Assembly: GCF_002407205.1 (NCBI RefSeq)
Contig: NZ_CP023548.1
Span: forward strand, 2,194,501 to 2,258,500
DNA from: Rhodobacter sp. CZR27
Lineage (GTDB): Bacteria > Pseudomonadota > Alphaproteobacteria > Rhodobacterales > Rhodobacteraceae
DNA: 64,000 bases
Direction: 5' to 3'
How positions within the stretch are numbered: the first letter of the stretch is position 1; the number at the start of each line of letters is the position of its first letter. The notes under the pieces are model-generated. The model saw only the letters and a list, made by a program, of their open reading frames with translations, was not told the origin of the DNA and did not search any database. Shown piece after piece: positions 36,750 through 47,236 of the stretch. The translations under genes were made by a program, and so were the position numbers.

Positions 36750-37590
36750 TGATGCCTCCCGGGATGTTGGCCCACCAGGGCAGATCCACCCACCATTGCC
36801 ACCAGGTGGCCCATTCGGCGAACCAGATGGTCCCGGTGACGATCATGCAGAGGGCACTGAAGAAGACCGCACTGAGCGACAGCAGAAGGCCGAGCCGGTG
36901 GATCCCGAGGGTCCCGATCGAGTAACCGACGAGATCGCGGAAGAACGTGTCCTCATGGTCCGGGGTCCGCATTTCCTTGCCCTTCTCGGGGTTGGCGGCG
37001 GACAGGACCAGGGCGCCATGCAGCGCCAGAGCCAGCGCGTTCGTGAAGAAGAACGAGATGGCGATCATGTGGGCAGGGTTGTAGTGGAAGTTGCCGTAGG
37101 TGTAGCCGGTGTTCGACACCCAGTCGAGGTGCGTCCAGATCCCGTAGGGGAACGCATAGCCCCAGGCCCCCATCATCACCGGGCGGAACAGCACCAGGGT
37201 GAGGTAGGCCAGGATGGCGAACGAGAAGGCGAACGGGATGTGATACCCGATGCCCAGCTTACGGCAGATTTCGACTTCGCGCAGCGCCCAGCTGACGAAG
37301 GCACCAGTGGCGCAGATCGTGATGATCTGCCAAAGCCCGCCTTCTGCGAGGGGTGCACCTCCCAGACCGTACTTGAGGGCCGGCGGGTAGACAGAGATGA
37401 GTTGGGGGTTCCAGGTACCCTGAAGAACGGCGCTCCAGGCAATCAGGATTGTGCCCAGGGCCGCGAAGAAAACCGTCGAGACCCCGAAGAAGCCGACGTA
37501 GAAAGGGCCGACCCAGAAGTCGAACAGGTTTCCGCCGACCAGCGTGCCCCCCGGCACGCGATATTTTCGCTCGAAGCTGAGCAGTGCCAT
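36742..37590 (-). CDS. pufL: Photosynthetic reaction centre L subunit
   Basis: Reaction-centre L chain, 282 residues, five membrane helices. It begins [20 protein letters not shown]. Chlorophyll- and iron-binding His are in [40 protein letters not shown] with HGALVL, and [10 protein letters not shown]. The gene sits 125 bases after pufA, separated by a strong hairpin, which accounts for lower RC than LH1 mRNA in relatives. Confidence 0.98.
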   Translation of the reverse strand: MALLSFERKYRVPGGTLVGGNLFDFWVGPFYVGFFGVSTVFFAALGTILIAWSAVLQGTWNPQLISVYPPALKYGLGGAPLAEGGLWQIITICATGAFVSWALREVEICRKLGIGYHIPFAFSFAILAYLTLVLFRPVMMGAWGYAFPYGIWTHLDWVSNTGYTYGNFHYNPAHMIAISFFFTNALALALHGALVLSAANPEKGKEMRTPDHEDTFFRDLVGYSIGTLGIHRLGLLLSLSAVFFSALCMIVTGTIWFAEWATWWQWWVDLPWWANIPGGING

Positions 37591-37671
37591 GCTTCCCTCT
37601 CCGCTTGCAGTCGGCCCAACCGGCGCGGTGTTGCGCCCAGTGGAGCCGTCTCAATGGCTGAACCTTTGAAT

Positions 37672-37701
37672 CGTCGCGGGCGGTGGGTGCCGCCCGCGAC
37701 G
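37672..37701 (-). other. pufA-pufL intercistronic hairpin
   Basis: Perfect 12-bp stem CGTCGCGGGCGG (37672-37683) and CCGCCCGCGACG (37690-37701), six-base loop, 15 bases beyond the pufA stop. In Rhodobacter the hairpin here blocks 3' decay so the pufBA segment outlives pufLM mRNA, giving excess LH1. Function follows from that established case. Confidence 0.8.
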
Positions 37702-37715
37702 GAGGGTCGGTCCGA

Positions 37716-37895
37716 TTACTCGGCAGCCGCCGGCACGCGCTCGTATTTCGCGGCGGCGATGTCCAGCCAGTTGTAGCTGGGGGTGCTGAGCAGGATGAGG
37801 TGGATCATCACCGCGAGCAGGAACAGGAACACGCCCTGAGCCACGAACACGCGGCGGGGGTCGAAGATCATCCAAATCTTGTAGAACTTAGCCAT
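37716..37895 (-). CDS. pufA: Light-harvesting 1 alpha polypeptide
   Basis: LH1 (B875) alpha chain, 59 residues, one membrane helix. It reads [20 protein letters not shown], then [20 protein letters not shown], where His in VMIHLIL binds bacteriochlorophyll, then [19 protein letters not shown]. The first 44 residues are almost those of R. sphaeroides PufA while the C-terminal 15 differ and are one residue longer. Thirteen bases separate it from pufB. Confidence 0.97.
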   Translation of the reverse strand: MAKFYKIWMIFDPRRVFVAQGVFLFLLAVMIHLILLSTPSYNWLDIAAAKYERVPAAAE

Positions 37896-37908
37896 GATCT
37901 TGTTCTCC

Positions 37909-38416
<508 letters not shown>

Positions 38417-38419
38417 TCT

Positions 38420-39889
38420 TCATTCCCCCTTCTTCGTCCCGAAGCCCGGCCCACGCAGGGCTTCGACCGTCTCTCTCACGACCCGTTCCGCTCCGGCATC
38501 GAGGGCAGCCTTTTCGGCGGCGTCGCGCAAAGCCCGCGCGGCGCTGATCCGGGTCAGAACCGGATGCTCCTCTACGATGCGGTCCAGGGCCGCTTGCGCA
38601 TCGGCATCCCAAGGGAAGTCGCGGCGCAGTGTTGTCGGTGTGGCAGCCGCACTGTCCAGCTCCGTCCCGAGGGGCAGGATGTGGAACAGGGCGTCGAACA
38701 GGGCGTTACAAACTTCCTGCAGTAACCACGTAGCACCTGCATATCCCATAACGGGCGTTCCGGTAGCGCGCCGGATCGCCGCACCCGGGAAAGAGGCTGC
38801 AATGAAAGAGGGTTGCGGGCCGTGCCCGGCCTTCAGCTCGGCCAGGTAGATCTTCTCGTTGATCGAGCCCATCATCACGAGCGGCCGATGCTGGCGGATC
38901 AGCGCACGAACGGAGTCATTGTCCGTTTTCGTGCCCCTCTTGCGCGCCACGGCAAAGGCACAGGGCAGCCCGAGATCGCCTTCGAGGTAGTTTCTTACCC
39001 CTCGTGCATAAGTTTCGGTCGCCACGATGCCGAAGTTGGCCGTCCCGAAGAAATCCTGCGTGACACTCCGCCACAGATCCCAGACCGGCTTCAGGGTCGA
39101 GTGCTTCTCGCGCTCGATGAAGGGTTCGGGATCAAGGCCGAGAATCTCGCCCAGCGACCGCAGGAAGGCGGTCGTGCTCTCCACCCCGATGGGGGCCTGG
39201 AGGTAGGGTTTGCCCAGCACCTCGGCCAGACCGCGGCCGAATTCGCGATACATGACGATGTTGGCGTCGGCATTGACCAAGTGTCGCATCTCGGCCAGAT
39301 GCGCTCCCAGCGGCATCACCATGTTCACTTCGGCACCGATCCCCTCGACCAGCCGGCGAATCTCGTGCAGGTCGGACGCCATGTTGAAGACGCCATACAT
39401 CGGCCCGAGGATGTTCACCCGCGGCTTCGCCCCCTCGGGGCGCTTGGCCTCGGGCGGCATGCGGCCCTTGGTCATCCCGAACTCGGTGAAGATCCAGGTC
39501 ATCGCGCGGTCGGCGCATTCCCACTGATCCTCGTCGATGGTCCGCGGCAGGAAGCGCTGGATGTTCGTGCCCTGCGGCGTCACGCCGCCGCCGATCATCT
39601 CGGCGATCGAGCCCGTGACCACCACCGCCGGAAGCGCCGGGTCGAGCACCTTCCAGGCGCGACTCATCGAGGCCTCGGTGCCCTCGCTCATCTCGGTCTC
39701 GCCGAGACCGGTCACCACGATGGGCAGCTCGTGCGGCGGCAGCGCGTCGGTGTAGTGCAGCACCGAGGTCACCGGCAGGTTCTCGCAGCCCACCGGGCCG
39801 TCGATCACCACCTGAAGCCCCTTCACCGCACAGAAGGCATAGACGGCGCCCCAGTAGCCCCCTGCCCTGTCATGATCCTGCACGAGCAT
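38420..39889 (-). CDS. bchZ: Chlorophyllide a reductase subunit Z
   Basis: Subunit of the nitrogenase-like chlorophyllide reductase (COR) that, with BchXY, reduces ring B to give the bacteriochlorin ring. 489 residues. It begins [20 protein letters not shown] and has [20 protein letters not shown], where a Cys takes part in the Y/Z [4Fe-4S] cluster. The start overlaps the bchY stop (TGATG). Confidence 0.96.
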   Translation of the reverse strand: MLVQDHDRAGGYWGAVYAFCAVKGLQVVIDGPVGCENLPVTSVLHYTDALPPHELPIVVTGLGETEMSEGTEASMSRAWKVLDPALPAVVVTGSIAEMIGGGVTPQGTNIQRFLPRTIDEDQWECADRAMTWIFTEFGMTKGRMPPEAKRPEGAKPRVNILGPMYGVFNMASDLHEIRRLVEGIGAEVNMVMPLGAHLAEMRHLVNADANIVMYREFGRGLAEVLGKPYLQAPIGVESTTAFLRSLGEILGLDPEPFIEREKHSTLKPVWDLWRSVTQDFFGTANFGIVATETYARGVRNYLEGDLGLPCAFAVARKRGTKTDNDSVRALIRQHRPLVMMGSINEKIYLAELKAGHGPQPSFIAASFPGAAIRRATGTPVMGYAGATWLLQEVCNALFDALFHILPLGTELDSAAATPTTLRRDFPWDADAQAALDRIVEEHPVLTRISAARALRDAAEKAALDAGAERVVRETVEALRGPGFGTKKGE

Positions 39890-41400
39890 CAGATCATCTC
39901 CTCGGACTTGGCGGCCCTGGCGGCCTTCTCGAGCTTCTTCTGGTGGGCGGCGCGGAAGTCCGGCCGCAGGTTGGGAGAGCCCTCCCAGATGCCTGCGGTG
40001 TCGCCCTCGCCCACGCCGGCGAAGAAGGCCTTCATCTTCGCCATGCGCGCGCGGTTGCCGATGGCGGCGTTGATCACCTGTGCAAGACTGCCCGCCCCTG
40101 CCGGCCCCATCAGCGGCCGCGCCGAGATCAGGTTGGTGAAATAGAGCGAGGGGATGCCCAGCGACTTGGCCTTCTGCACCACCGGGGTCGTGCCGACGGC
40201 GAGGTCGGGCTCGAAGCCCTCCATGGCGGCAAGGTCATCCTCGAGCGAGGCGCGGTATTTCACCACGACCCCCTTCGACTCCAGCCATTCCCGGTCGGCC
40301 GCCGACCACGGGGTCTTGCCCGCGGCAGTGCCGACGTAGGGAACCTCGGCGCCGCTTTCGATCAGCAGGCGCGCGACGATCAGCTCCGAGCCCTCGTAGC
40401 CCGACAGCGTGATCCGCCCCTTGATCGGCGCGCCGGCCAGCGCGCCCCGGATCGCGGGCAGGAAGGCGTTCTGCGCGGCAGCCACCCGTTCGGGCGCGAT
40501 GCCATAGGCCCGGCCGATGTTGGCCAGCCAGTCGGCGGTGCCGTCATGCCCGACCGGGGCAGAGCCCACGATGGCGCGGCCGGCGGCCTCGAACTCGCGC
40601 ACCGAGGCGGTGTAGAACGGGTGGATCGCCGCGGCCACGCCGCTGTCGAGCGCGGCGTAAAGCTCGCGCCAGTCGCGGCAGGGCACCACGGGACCGGCAG
40701 CCAGACCCAGCGGCGCCAGAAGCGCGCCGATCATCACCGGGTCGGCCGGGAACATCTCGCCCAGCAGCGCCACGGTCGGCCGGTCGGACCGGCCCGAGAC
40801 GGGCGCCTGCACCGGGCCGGCCTCGGCCTCGGCGCGGGCATATTTGAGCATGGCGCCGGCGAGGACATCCTTCGCCTCAGCATGAGTCGGCACGCCAAAG
40901 CCCGGCACGTCGATGCCCACGATCCGCACCCCGTTGATCTCGCTGGGCAACAGCCGCAGCGGCACCCCGGAGGCGGTCGGCACGCAGAGGTTCGTCACCA
41001 CGATCGCGTCATAGCGCTCGGGGTCGGCCATCTCGTGGACGGCCTCGCGGATGTCCTCGAAGAGCTTGCCGGTCACCAGCGACTCGGAGTTGAACGGCAC
41101 GTAGCCGATCGAGCGCCGCGCGCCGTAGAAGTGCGACACGAAGGAAAGGCCGTAGGTGCAGCAGGCCGAACCCGAGATGATCGTGCCCACCCGCCGCATC
41201 CGAAGCCCGGTGCGGAGCGAGCCGAAGGCCGGGCACATGCTTTGCGGCTTGTCGTGCGGACCGACAGGATAGTCGGCCCTGAAGCGCTCCATCAGATCGG
41301 CATTTCCTGCGGCGCTTGCGGCGGCCGCCATCCCGGCCGCCGAATGGCAGCCCATCGCTTCGGGCGCCGCGGCGGCGCCCCCTTCGGCGGAGTCCGTCAT
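39889..41400 (-). CDS. bchY: Chlorophyllide a reductase subunit Y
   Basis: COR subunit Y, 503 residues. Cluster cysteines are in [40 protein letters not shown] and [20 protein letters not shown]. The N-terminal 35 residues are Ala-rich and poorly conserved. The start overlaps the end of a 28-codon ORF (ATGA), so translation is probably coupled to it. Confidence 0.96.
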   Translation of the reverse strand: MTDSAEGGAAAAPEAMGCHSAAGMAAAASAAGNADLMERFRADYPVGPHDKPQSMCPAFGSLRTGLRMRRVGTIISGSACCTYGLSFVSHFYGARRSIGYVPFNSESLVTGKLFEDIREAVHEMADPERYDAIVVTNLCVPTASGVPLRLLPSEINGVRIVGIDVPGFGVPTHAEAKDVLAGAMLKYARAEAEAGPVQAPVSGRSDRPTVALLGEMFPADPVMIGALLAPLGLAAGPVVPCRDWRELYAALDSGVAAAIHPFYTASVREFEAAGRAIVGSAPVGHDGTADWLANIGRAYGIAPERVAAAQNAFLPAIRGALAGAPIKGRITLSGYEGSELIVARLLIESGAEVPYVGTAAGKTPWSAADREWLESKGVVVKYRASLEDDLAAMEGFEPDLAVGTTPVVQKAKSLGIPSLYFTNLISARPLMGPAGAGSLAQVINAAIGNRARMAKMKAFFAGVGEGDTAGIWEGSPNLRPDFRAAHQKKLEKAARAAKSEEMI

Positions 41401-41483
41401 TTCGTCCTCGTCGCGCGTTTTTCGCGCTTCGCGAATTGCTGGAGCGCCTCGTCGAGGCGGGCGAGTGCGGCCAGGTCAAGCAT
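41397..41483 (-). CDS. Small ORF (28 codons) coupled between bchX and bchY
   Basis: A 28-codon frame starts with the ATG at 41483 that overlaps the last codons of bchX (GATGCTTGA) and ends with a TGA that overlaps the bchY ATG (ATGA). The peptide begins [20 protein letters not shown] and ends in basic residues, so it would be an amphipathic helix. The exact double overlap is what makes it more than a chance frame. It could be a real micropeptide or only a device that carries ribosomes across the 75-base gap. I know of no named homologue. Confidence 0.5.
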   Translation of the reverse strand: MLDLAALARLDEALQQFAKREKRATRTK

Positions 41484-42477
41484 CGTCGTAGACCACTTCC
41501 AGCGACTTCTTCGGCACGAAGTTCTTGCCGCGCATGTCCTCGTCGGTCGCGGGATCAAGCACGAAGTCGGCGCCGACCGCCTCGGGCGTGAAGAGGTCGA
41601 GCAGCCCGTCCTGCGTCAGCGGCTTCGGTCGGATCGGCGGCGCCTCGCCCACGGCATTGGCCAGCCCCTCGAACAGCGGACCCCACTTGGTGTCCGGGAT
41701 CGCCACGATCTGGTAGTTCGCCGACTTCCGCCGCAGTTCCTCATCCGCCGGGATGGTGGCGAGGATCGGGATGTCGACCGCCTTGGCGAAGGCTTGCGCC
41801 TCGCCCGTGCCGTCGTCCTTGTTGATGACAAGGCCCGCGACGCCCACGTTGCCGCCCATCTTGCGGAAATATTCCACCGCCGAGCAGACGTTGTTGGTCA
41901 CGTAAAGCGACTGGAGGTCGTTCGACCCCACGAGGATCACCTTCTGCGCCATGTCGCGGGCGATCGGCAGGCCGAAGCCGCCGCAGACCACGTCGCCGAG
42001 GAAATCGAGCAGCACGTAGTCGAAGTCCCAGTCATGGAAGCCGAGTTTCTCCAGCAGCTCGAAGCCGTGGATGATGCCGCGCCCGCCGCAGCCGCGGCCC
42101 ACTTCCGGCCCGCCCAGTTCCATCGCGAAGACGCCGCCACGCTTGAAGCAGACGTCGCCGATCTTCACCTCTTCCCCGGCCAGCTTCTTCTTGGCCGAGG
42201 TCTCGATGATCGTCGGGCAGGCCTTGCCGCCGAACAGCAGCGAGGTGGTGTCCGACTTCGGGTCGCAGCCGATCAGCAGCACGCGCTTGCCCAGCTGGGC
42301 CATCATGTAGCTGAGGTTCGCAAGCGTGAAGGACTTGCCGATGCCGCCCTTGCCGTAGATCGCGATGACCTGCGTCTTCTTCTTCGGCTCGCCCTGCGGG
42401 ATTTCCAGCGTCGGCTCTTCCGCCGCCTCGTCGCGGAGGCGCTGGTCGAACGCCTTCAGGTTGGGTGCGTCCGTCAT
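41476..42477 (-). CDS. bchX: Chlorophyllide a reductase iron protein subunit X
   Basis: NifH-like ATPase that feeds electrons to BchYZ. 333 residues. The P-loop is [20 protein letters not shown] at about residues 39-58, switch I is [10 protein letters not shown], and the [4Fe-4S] ligands are in [11 protein letters not shown] and [22 protein letters not shown] 42477 overlaps the bchC stop (ATGA). Confidence 0.97.
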   Translation of the reverse strand: MTDAPNLKAFDQRLRDEAAEEPTLEIPQGEPKKKTQVIAIYGKGGIGKSFTLANLSYMMAQLGKRVLLIGCDPKSDTTSLLFGGKACPTIIETSAKKKLAGEEVKIGDVCFKRGGVFAMELGGPEVGRGCGGRGIIHGFELLEKLGFHDWDFDYVLLDFLGDVVCGGFGLPIARDMAQKVILVGSNDLQSLYVTNNVCSAVEYFRKMGGNVGVAGLVINKDDGTGEAQAFAKAVDIPILATIPADEELRRKSANYQIVAIPDTKWGPLFEGLANAVGEAPPIRPKPLTQDGLLDLFTPEAVGADFVLDPATDEDMRGKNFVPKKSLEVVYDDA

Positions 42478-43430
42478 GCGGTGGCCCTCCAGTCCAGGAT
42501 CATCTTCAGGCAGTCGGGGTCGTTGAAGGCCGTCGCATAGGCCTCCGGCGCCTCCGACGCGGGTCGGGTGTGGGTGATCAGGTTGGCAAGCGAAAGCGCC
42601 CCGCTCTCGATCAGCGCGCGGGTGGCCACCATGTCCTCGGGCTGCCATTCGGCAGCGATACGGATGCGCGCCTCCTTCATGAAGGCGGGCACGAAGGTGA
42701 AGGCGACGGGTTCGGTGTAGAAGCCGGCCAGCACGATCTCGCCGCCCTTGGCCAGCCGCATCACCAGCGTGTCGATGAGCTTCGGATCGCCCGAGGCATC
42801 GTAGATCGAGCGGTAGTCGCGGCGCTGGTCGGTCGCGGGGTCGATCACCTCATAACCGATGGCATGCTTGCGCCGTTCGGCCTTCGTCTCCCAGACCACC
42901 GGCGGCTCGCCCCCGGCGGCGATGGTCAGCCGCGCGAGGAGGCGCCCCAGCGTGCCGTGACCCACGATCAGGTCGGGCAGCACGTTGTTCAGCCCGGCAA
43001 GTGCATGGCGCGCCGTGGCCGCCAGGGCGAGCAGCGCGCCCTCGGCCTCCAGCGCGGGATCGATGCGCACGGCGCGGTGCGCGGGCGTGACCAGCCGCTT
43101 GGTCGCGGCACCGAACAGGCCGCGGATCGGGCCCGCCTCGGTGGGCGCGAAGCAGTTCGAGCCCGGCACGAAGACCCGGTCGCCGGGGCGGAAGCCGGTG
43201 TCGGGGGCGGCCTCGACCACTTCGCCCGCGGCCTCGTAGCCCGGAACCAGCGGATAGCCCATGCCCGGGAAGGGCGGCATCTGCCCGGTGTAGAACAGCT
43301 TTTCCGTGCCGGTCGAAATTCCCGAATGGGTAATCTCGACAACGATGTCGCCCGGTGCGGGCTCGTTCAGCTGGACGGATTGCAGGCCAAGATCCCTTGG
43401 ACCCGACAGGATGACGGCGGTCGTTCTCAC
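42474..43430 (-). CDS. bchC: 3-hydroxyethyl bacteriochlorophyllide a dehydrogenase
   Basis: Oxidises the 3-hydroxyethyl group to the 3-acetyl of bacteriochlorophyllide a. 318 residues of a medium-chain dehydrogenase fold: [50 protein letters not shown] for the nucleotide site, and [18 protein letters not shown]. It is the first gene of the bchCXYZ-puf superoperon, and two PpsR sites precede it. Confidence 0.95.
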   Translation of the reverse strand: MRTTAVILSGPRDLGLQSVQLNEPAPGDIVVEITHSGISTGTEKLFYTGQMPPFPGMGYPLVPGYEAAGEVVEAAPDTGFRPGDRVFVPGSNCFAPTEAGPIRGLFGAATKRLVTPAHRAVRIDPALEAEGALLALAATARHALAGLNNVLPDLIVGHGTLGRLLARLTIAAGGEPPVVWETKAERRKHAIGYEVIDPATDQRRDYRSIYDASGDPKLIDTLVMRLAKGGEIVLAGFYTEPVAFTFVPAFMKEARIRIAAEWQPEDMVATRALIESGALSLANLITHTRPASEAPEAYATAFNDPDCLKMILDWRATA

Positions 43431-43502
43431 AGCGTTTTCCCCCGCGCTCTTCAGGCGGCCCCGCCCGTCGGGGACTCGGACAGCCTATATCGACGCTTCA
43501 GG

Positions 43503-43520
43503 TGTAACTTTAATGGGACA
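43503..43520. promoter_or_regulatory. PpsR-binding site 1 upstream of bchC
   Basis: TGT-N12-ACA: TGTAACTTTAATGGGACA, 73 bases before the bchC start. It matches the PpsR/CrtJ consensus, and the second site lies eight bases further. Confidence 0.85.
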
Positions 43521-43528
43521 TCAATGGG

Positions 43529-43546
43529 TGTCAACTTAATTGGACA
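43529..43546. promoter_or_regulatory. PpsR-binding site 2 upstream of bchC
   Basis: TGTCAACTTAATTGGACA, a perfect TGT-N12-ACA. The eight-base gap to site 1 is the spacing at which PpsR tetramers bind cooperatively in relatives. Confidence 0.88.
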
Positions 43547-43583
43547 CTCATCCCCTGCGTCCGAATTGCACCTCGCGGGTGGG

Positions 43584-44723
43584 TCAGCCCGGCACAGAGG
43601 GGCGGACCGCGGTGACGGCGCTTGCGACATAGGGCCGGAAGCCGGGGAAGACCTTGATCCCGGTGAAACCTTGCGCCGAGAGAAGTTCGCCAATCTCCGC
43701 CGCCGAACGCGTGCGGCCGGTCTTCATCGCGGCGGTGTAGAAGGCCATGTAGGTGTCGGTCTCGCGGTGCGGGACCGCGCCCCCCGACATCGGCTCGGCG
43801 ATGATGACCCGCCCGTCCGGAGGCAGCGCCGCGAAAACCCTGGACAGCAGCAGCTTCACCGTCTCGTCGGAATGGTCGAACAGGACGCGGACAAGGCTGA
43901 TCGCATCGGCACCGAGCGGCAGCGGATCGTCGCGGAAACTGCCGCCGTGCACGGTGAAGCGGCCACCCAGCCCGGCCGCGGCCAGCCTCTCGGGTGCGGC
44001 GGCCACGACGATCGGCAGATCGAACAGCATCAGTTCCATCAGCGGATAGGCACGGCCCACGGCGGCAAGGAATGCCCCGGTGCCGCCGCCCACGTCCATC
44101 AGCCGCTTGACGCCCATCAGATCCACGAGGCGCAGCGTGTCCTCGGCCACCAGACCCTGGCTTTCCGTCATCAGCAGCGAGTATTTCGCCGTCACCTCCG
44201 CATCGACGGCCCCTGCCGCGCCGAAGACATAGGGCCAGAAGCGGGCGAGTTCCGGATCGGTCTCGCCCTTCAGGAAGGCCACCGGATCGGCAAGGTCGCG
44301 GTAGAGCACATGGTGATGCCCGACCATCGCCTCGAGCCCCGGAACAGCAAGGAAGGCCGCGCCGCGCACCGCCAGATCGAAGCGCCCGTCGCGGCAGCGC
44401 TTCAGAAGCTTCAGCGCCGCCCCGCCTTGCAGCAGCAACTGCATCCGCTCGGGGCTGAGGCCGGTCCGGGCCGCCAGCGCCTGCACGGTCTGCGGCCCGT
44501 CGTGCACCATGTGCAGCACGCGCAACTCGACCAGCGCATAGAGCACCTGCGAATGCACGAAGCCCGCCACGATGTCGAACAGCGCGTCGCCCTCGCGGCG
44601 GCCGATGCGGCGCAGCAGCGGGATGCGTTCGGCAATGATCTGGAAGCGGCGCGAGCCGGCAAGCCGGAGCCCGAGTCGGGAGAGGCCAAGCCCCCCGCGG
44701 GCGGGAGGTCTGAGAGCGCTCAT
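43584..44723 (-). CDS. crtF: Hydroxyneurosporene O-methyltransferase
   Basis: SAM-dependent methyltransferase for demethylspheroidene in spheroidene synthesis, 379 residues. It begins MSALRPPARGGLGLSRLGLR. A winged-helix dimer domain (VELRVLHMVHDGPQTVQALA) precedes the catalytic domain with SAM motif KRLMDVGGGTGAFLAAVGRA and ISLVRVLFDHSDETV. ATG 44723 is used; a longer frame is not. It follows crtE by 17 bases in one operon. Confidence 0.95.
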   Translation of the reverse strand: MSALRPPARGGLGLSRLGLRLAGSRRFQIIAERIPLLRRIGRREGDALFDIVAGFVHSQVLYALVELRVLHMVHDGPQTVQALAARTGLSPERMQLLLQGGAALKLLKRCRDGRFDLAVRGAAFLAVPGLEAMVGHHHVLYRDLADPVAFLKGETDPELARFWPYVFGAAGAVDAEVTAKYSLLMTESQGLVAEDTLRLVDLMGVKRLMDVGGGTGAFLAAVGRAYPLMELMLFDLPIVVAAAPERLAAAGLGGRFTVHGGSFRDDPLPLGADAISLVRVLFDHSDETVKLLLSRVFAALPPDGRVIIAEPMSGGAVPHRETDTYMAFYTAAMKTGRTRSAAEIGELLSAQGFTGIKVFPGFRPYVASAVTAVRPSVPG

Positions 44724-44740
44724 GTCAGGGGTCCGTCCTT

Positions 44741-45607
44741 TCAGACGCGGCTCGCGGCCTGAGCCGGGATGATCTTCTCGGCGTAGCGGCGGACCATCTC
44801 GGCCAGCATCGCCTCGCCCGGGCAGGACGGGATCGAGGCGATCGCGCCGCCGAGGATGTCCTTCAGCCGCTTCATCGCGCCGTCGACGCCATATTCGCGC
44901 ACCGCGTTCGGCCGGTGGTGGATCTCGTCCTGCCCTGCCGGCTTGCCCAGCGTCTCGGCGTCGCAGAGCGCGTCGCGCAGGTCGTCGGCCACCTGGAAGG
45001 CCTCGCCGATGCGCGAGCCGAGTTCCTCCCACGGCTCGGGCTCGTAGCCCGCCGCGGCGGCGCCCATCTGGGTCGCCGCGATGAAGAGCGCGCCCGTCTT
45101 GGCCCGATGATAGGCCGAGAGGTTGATCTGGCTCTCGCTCTCCCAGCCCTGCCCGGCGCAGATGCCCATCGGCATCCCGCTGCGGACGGCAAGCGCCGTG
45201 ATCAGTTGCACCGCGCGCTTCGGATCAGAGCCCGCGGCGCGCGAGAGCACCTCGAAGGCCATGATGATCAGGCTGTCGCCGGTCAGGATCGCCAGCGGCT
45301 CGTTGTAGGCGCGGTGGATCGTCGGCTTGCCGCGGCGGATCTCGGCATCGTCGAAGCAGGGAAGGTCGTCGTGGACGAGGCTGGCGCAATGCATCAGCTC
45401 CAGCGCCACGGCAGCCGCATCCGAGAGTTCCGGACGGTCGTCGCCGCAGGCGGTGGCGACGCTCAGCAGCAGCGTCGGCCGGATGCGCGCGCCGCCCGGG
45501 GTCACTGCATATTCGAGCGCGCTCGCCAGACGCGAGGGAGCCTCCGAGCCCTGTCCCCGCGCGATGGCCGCCGCCATAGCCGCCTCTATCCGCTTGTCAA
45601 ACGCCAT
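44741..45607 (-). CDS. crtE: Geranylgeranyl diphosphate synthase
   Basis: Makes GGPP for carotenoids and for the bacteriochlorophyll tail. 288 residues starting MAFDKRIEAAMAAAIARGQG. The Asp-rich motifs are LVHDDLPCFDDAEIRRGKPT (first) and FQVADDLRDALCD (second). ATG 45607 gives the known length. It is divergent from crtD across three PpsR sites. Confidence 0.96.
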   Translation of the reverse strand: MAFDKRIEAAMAAAIARGQGSEAPSRLASALEYAVTPGGARIRPTLLLSVATACGDDRPELSDAAAVALELMHCASLVHDDLPCFDDAEIRRGKPTIHRAYNEPLAILTGDSLIIMAFEVLSRAAGSDPKRAVQLITALAVRSGMPMGICAGQGWESESQINLSAYHRAKTGALFIAATQMGAAAAGYEPEPWEELGSRIGEAFQVADDLRDALCDAETLGKPAGQDEIHHRPNAVREYGVDGAMKRLKDILGGAIASIPSCPGEAMLAEMVRRYAEKIIPAQAASRV

Positions 45608-45682
45608 GATATGCCTCTCAGCGGTCGCGTGCGCGCGCTTCCCGCGCGCGCCGGGCGGCCACCGTGCCGCCGACTCCACAGG

Positions 45683-45700
45683 TGTCAATTTTTTCTTACA
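45683..45700. promoter_or_regulatory. PpsR-binding site 1, crtE-crtD region
   Basis: TGTCAATTTTTTCTTACA, perfect TGT-N12-ACA. Confidence 0.82.
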
Positions 45701-45706
45701 CCTTCA

Positions 45707-45724
45707 TGTCATTCATACTGGACA
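45707..45724. promoter_or_regulatory. PpsR-binding site 2, crtE-crtD region
   Basis: TGTCATTCATACTGGACA, perfect TGT-N12-ACA, six bases from site 1. Confidence 0.82.
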
Positions 45725-45737
45725 GCCTGCACCGAGG

Positions 45738-45755
45738 TGTCAACAATTCCGGACA
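45738..45755. promoter_or_regulatory. PpsR-binding site 3, overlapping the crtD start codon
   Basis: TGTCAACAATTCCGGACA, perfect TGT-N12-ACA. Its last A is the first base of the crtD ATG, so a bound repressor would also block an elongating or initiating polymerase there. Confidence 0.78.
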
Positions 45756-47236
45756 TGAGACAAAAGGTTGCCAAGGTCATTGTTGTGGGTGCCGGCATGG
45801 GTGGGCTCGCCTCCGCCATCCGGCTCGCGAGGGCGGGGCTCGACGTGACGCTGCTGGAGGCGCGGGATGCCCCGGGCGGCCGGATGCGGACCATCCCGAG
45901 CGTTGCGGGGCCGGTGGACGCCGGCCCGACGGTCCTGACGCTGCGCAGTGTTTTCGATGATCTTTTCGAGACTTGCGGCGAGAAGGTCGATCATCACCTG
46001 AACCTGGTTCCGCAGCCGCTTCTGGCCCGGCACTGGTGGTCCGACGGCAGCACGCTGGACCTGACCACCGACCTCGAAAGCAACGTCGAGGCGGTCGCGA
46101 GCTTCGCCGGCGCACGCGAGGCCGCGGCCTTCCGGCGGTTCCATGACCTCTCGGCGCGGCTTTATGACGCTTTCGACCTGCCGATGATGCGGGCCGCTCG
46201 ACCGGACCGCCGGGCCATCGCGCTGGCCGCCGGGAAGGATCCGAGGATCTGGCCGGCCCTGTTGCCCGGCATGACGCTCCAGCGGCTGCTGGCGCTGCAT
46301 TTCCGCGACCGGCGTCTGCGCCAACTGTTCGGCCGCTATGCCACCTATGTCGGCGGGACGCCCGACCGCTCGCCCGGCGTGCTCGCGCTGATCTGGGCCG
46401 CCGAGGCGCAGGGCGTCTGGGCCGTGGAAGGCGGCATGCACCGGCTGGCCGCGGCGCTCGCCGCCCTGGCGGAGCGGCAGGGCGTGACCCTGCGCCTCAA
46501 CAGCCCGGTCACGCGCATCCTGCGGCAGGGCGGGCGCGCGACGGGCGTACAGCTGGCCGACGGGCATTCGCTTGCCGCCGATCATATCGTCTTCAACGGG
46601 GATCCGGCGGCGCTTCTGGCGGGTTACCTCGGCGACGGGCCCAAGGAAGTCGTGCCCGAGGCCTCGGTTCATCCCCGCAGCCTCTCGGCCTGGGTCTGGT
46701 CCTATGCCGCCCGCGCCACCGGCCAGCCGCTGGTCCATCACAACGTGTTCTTCGCCGACGATCCGGCGCGCGAGTTCGGGCCGATCGCCGCCGGCGAGAT
46801 GCCCGAGGACGCGACGCTCTACATCTGTGCCGAGGACCGCTCGGCCGGGCAGGTGCCCGACGGCCCCGAGCGGTTCGAGATCATCATGAACGGGCCGCCC
46901 GGCCGGCCCTGGCAACCCGAGGATTACGCCCAATGCCGCAGCCGAACCTTCGACCGATTGAGACAGTTCGGCCTGACCTTCGACCCGGTGCCGGGCGAGG
47001 AGGGCCTGACGCAGCCCTCGGGCTTCGCGAAGCTCTTCCCGGGCTCGCAGGGCTCGATCTACGGGCTGAGCCCGCACGGGGCGCTGGCCTCGATGAAACG
47101 GCCCACGGCCCGGACGGCGCTGCCGGGGCTGTGGCTCGCGGGGGGCGGGGCGCATCCGGGGGCGGGAGTGCCGATGGCGGCCCTCTCCGGCCGGCACGCG
47201 GCCGAGGCGATTCTGAAGGACCTTGCTTCTCGCTGA
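45755..47236 (+). CDS. crtD: Methoxyneurosporene (hydroxyneurosporene) dehydrogenase
   Basis: Carotenoid C-3,4 desaturase, 493 residues. N-terminal FAD fold AKVIVVGAGMGGLASAIRLA at residues 5-24, followed by LLEARDAPGGRMRTI and DAGPTVLTLR; the C-terminal FAD loop is LWLAGGGAHPGAGVPMAALS. ATG 45755 directly follows the third PpsR site. No ribosome binding site is obvious; CCGGA is the closest. crtC overlaps or abuts its end. Confidence 0.95.
   Translation: MRQKVAKVIVVGAGMGGLASAIRLARAGLDVTLLEARDAPGGRMRTIPSVAGPVDAGPTVLTLRSVFDDLFETCGEKVDHHLNLVPQPLLARHWWSDGSTLDLTTDLESNVEAVASFAGAREAAAFRRFHDLSARLYDAFDLPMMRAARPDRRAIALAAGKDPRIWPALLPGMTLQRLLALHFRDRRLRQLFGRYATYVGGTPDRSPGVLALIWAAEAQGVWAVEGGMHRLAAALAALAERQGVTLRLNSPVTRILRQGGRATGVQLADGHSLAADHIVFNGDPAALLAGYLGDGPKEVVPEASVHPRSLSAWVWSYAARATGQPLVHHNVFFADDPAREFGPIAAGEMPEDATLYICAEDRSAGQVPDGPERFEIIMNGPPGRPWQPEDYAQCRSRTFDRLRQFGLTFDPVPGEEGLTQPSGFAKLFPGSQGSIYGLSPHGALASMKRPTARTALPGLWLAGGGAHPGAGVPMAALSGRHAAEAILKDLASR

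Noticed and set aside
41009..41479. 156-codon frame starting in the bchX-bchY gap
   Set aside because: It runs out of frame through bchY; only the 28-codon frame has start and stop overlaps that match the gap.
39943..42540. Long plus-strand open frame across bchY and bchX
   Set aside because: It is antisense to two certain genes and low in complexity (Arg/Gly/Ala/His), typical of high-GC antisense frames.
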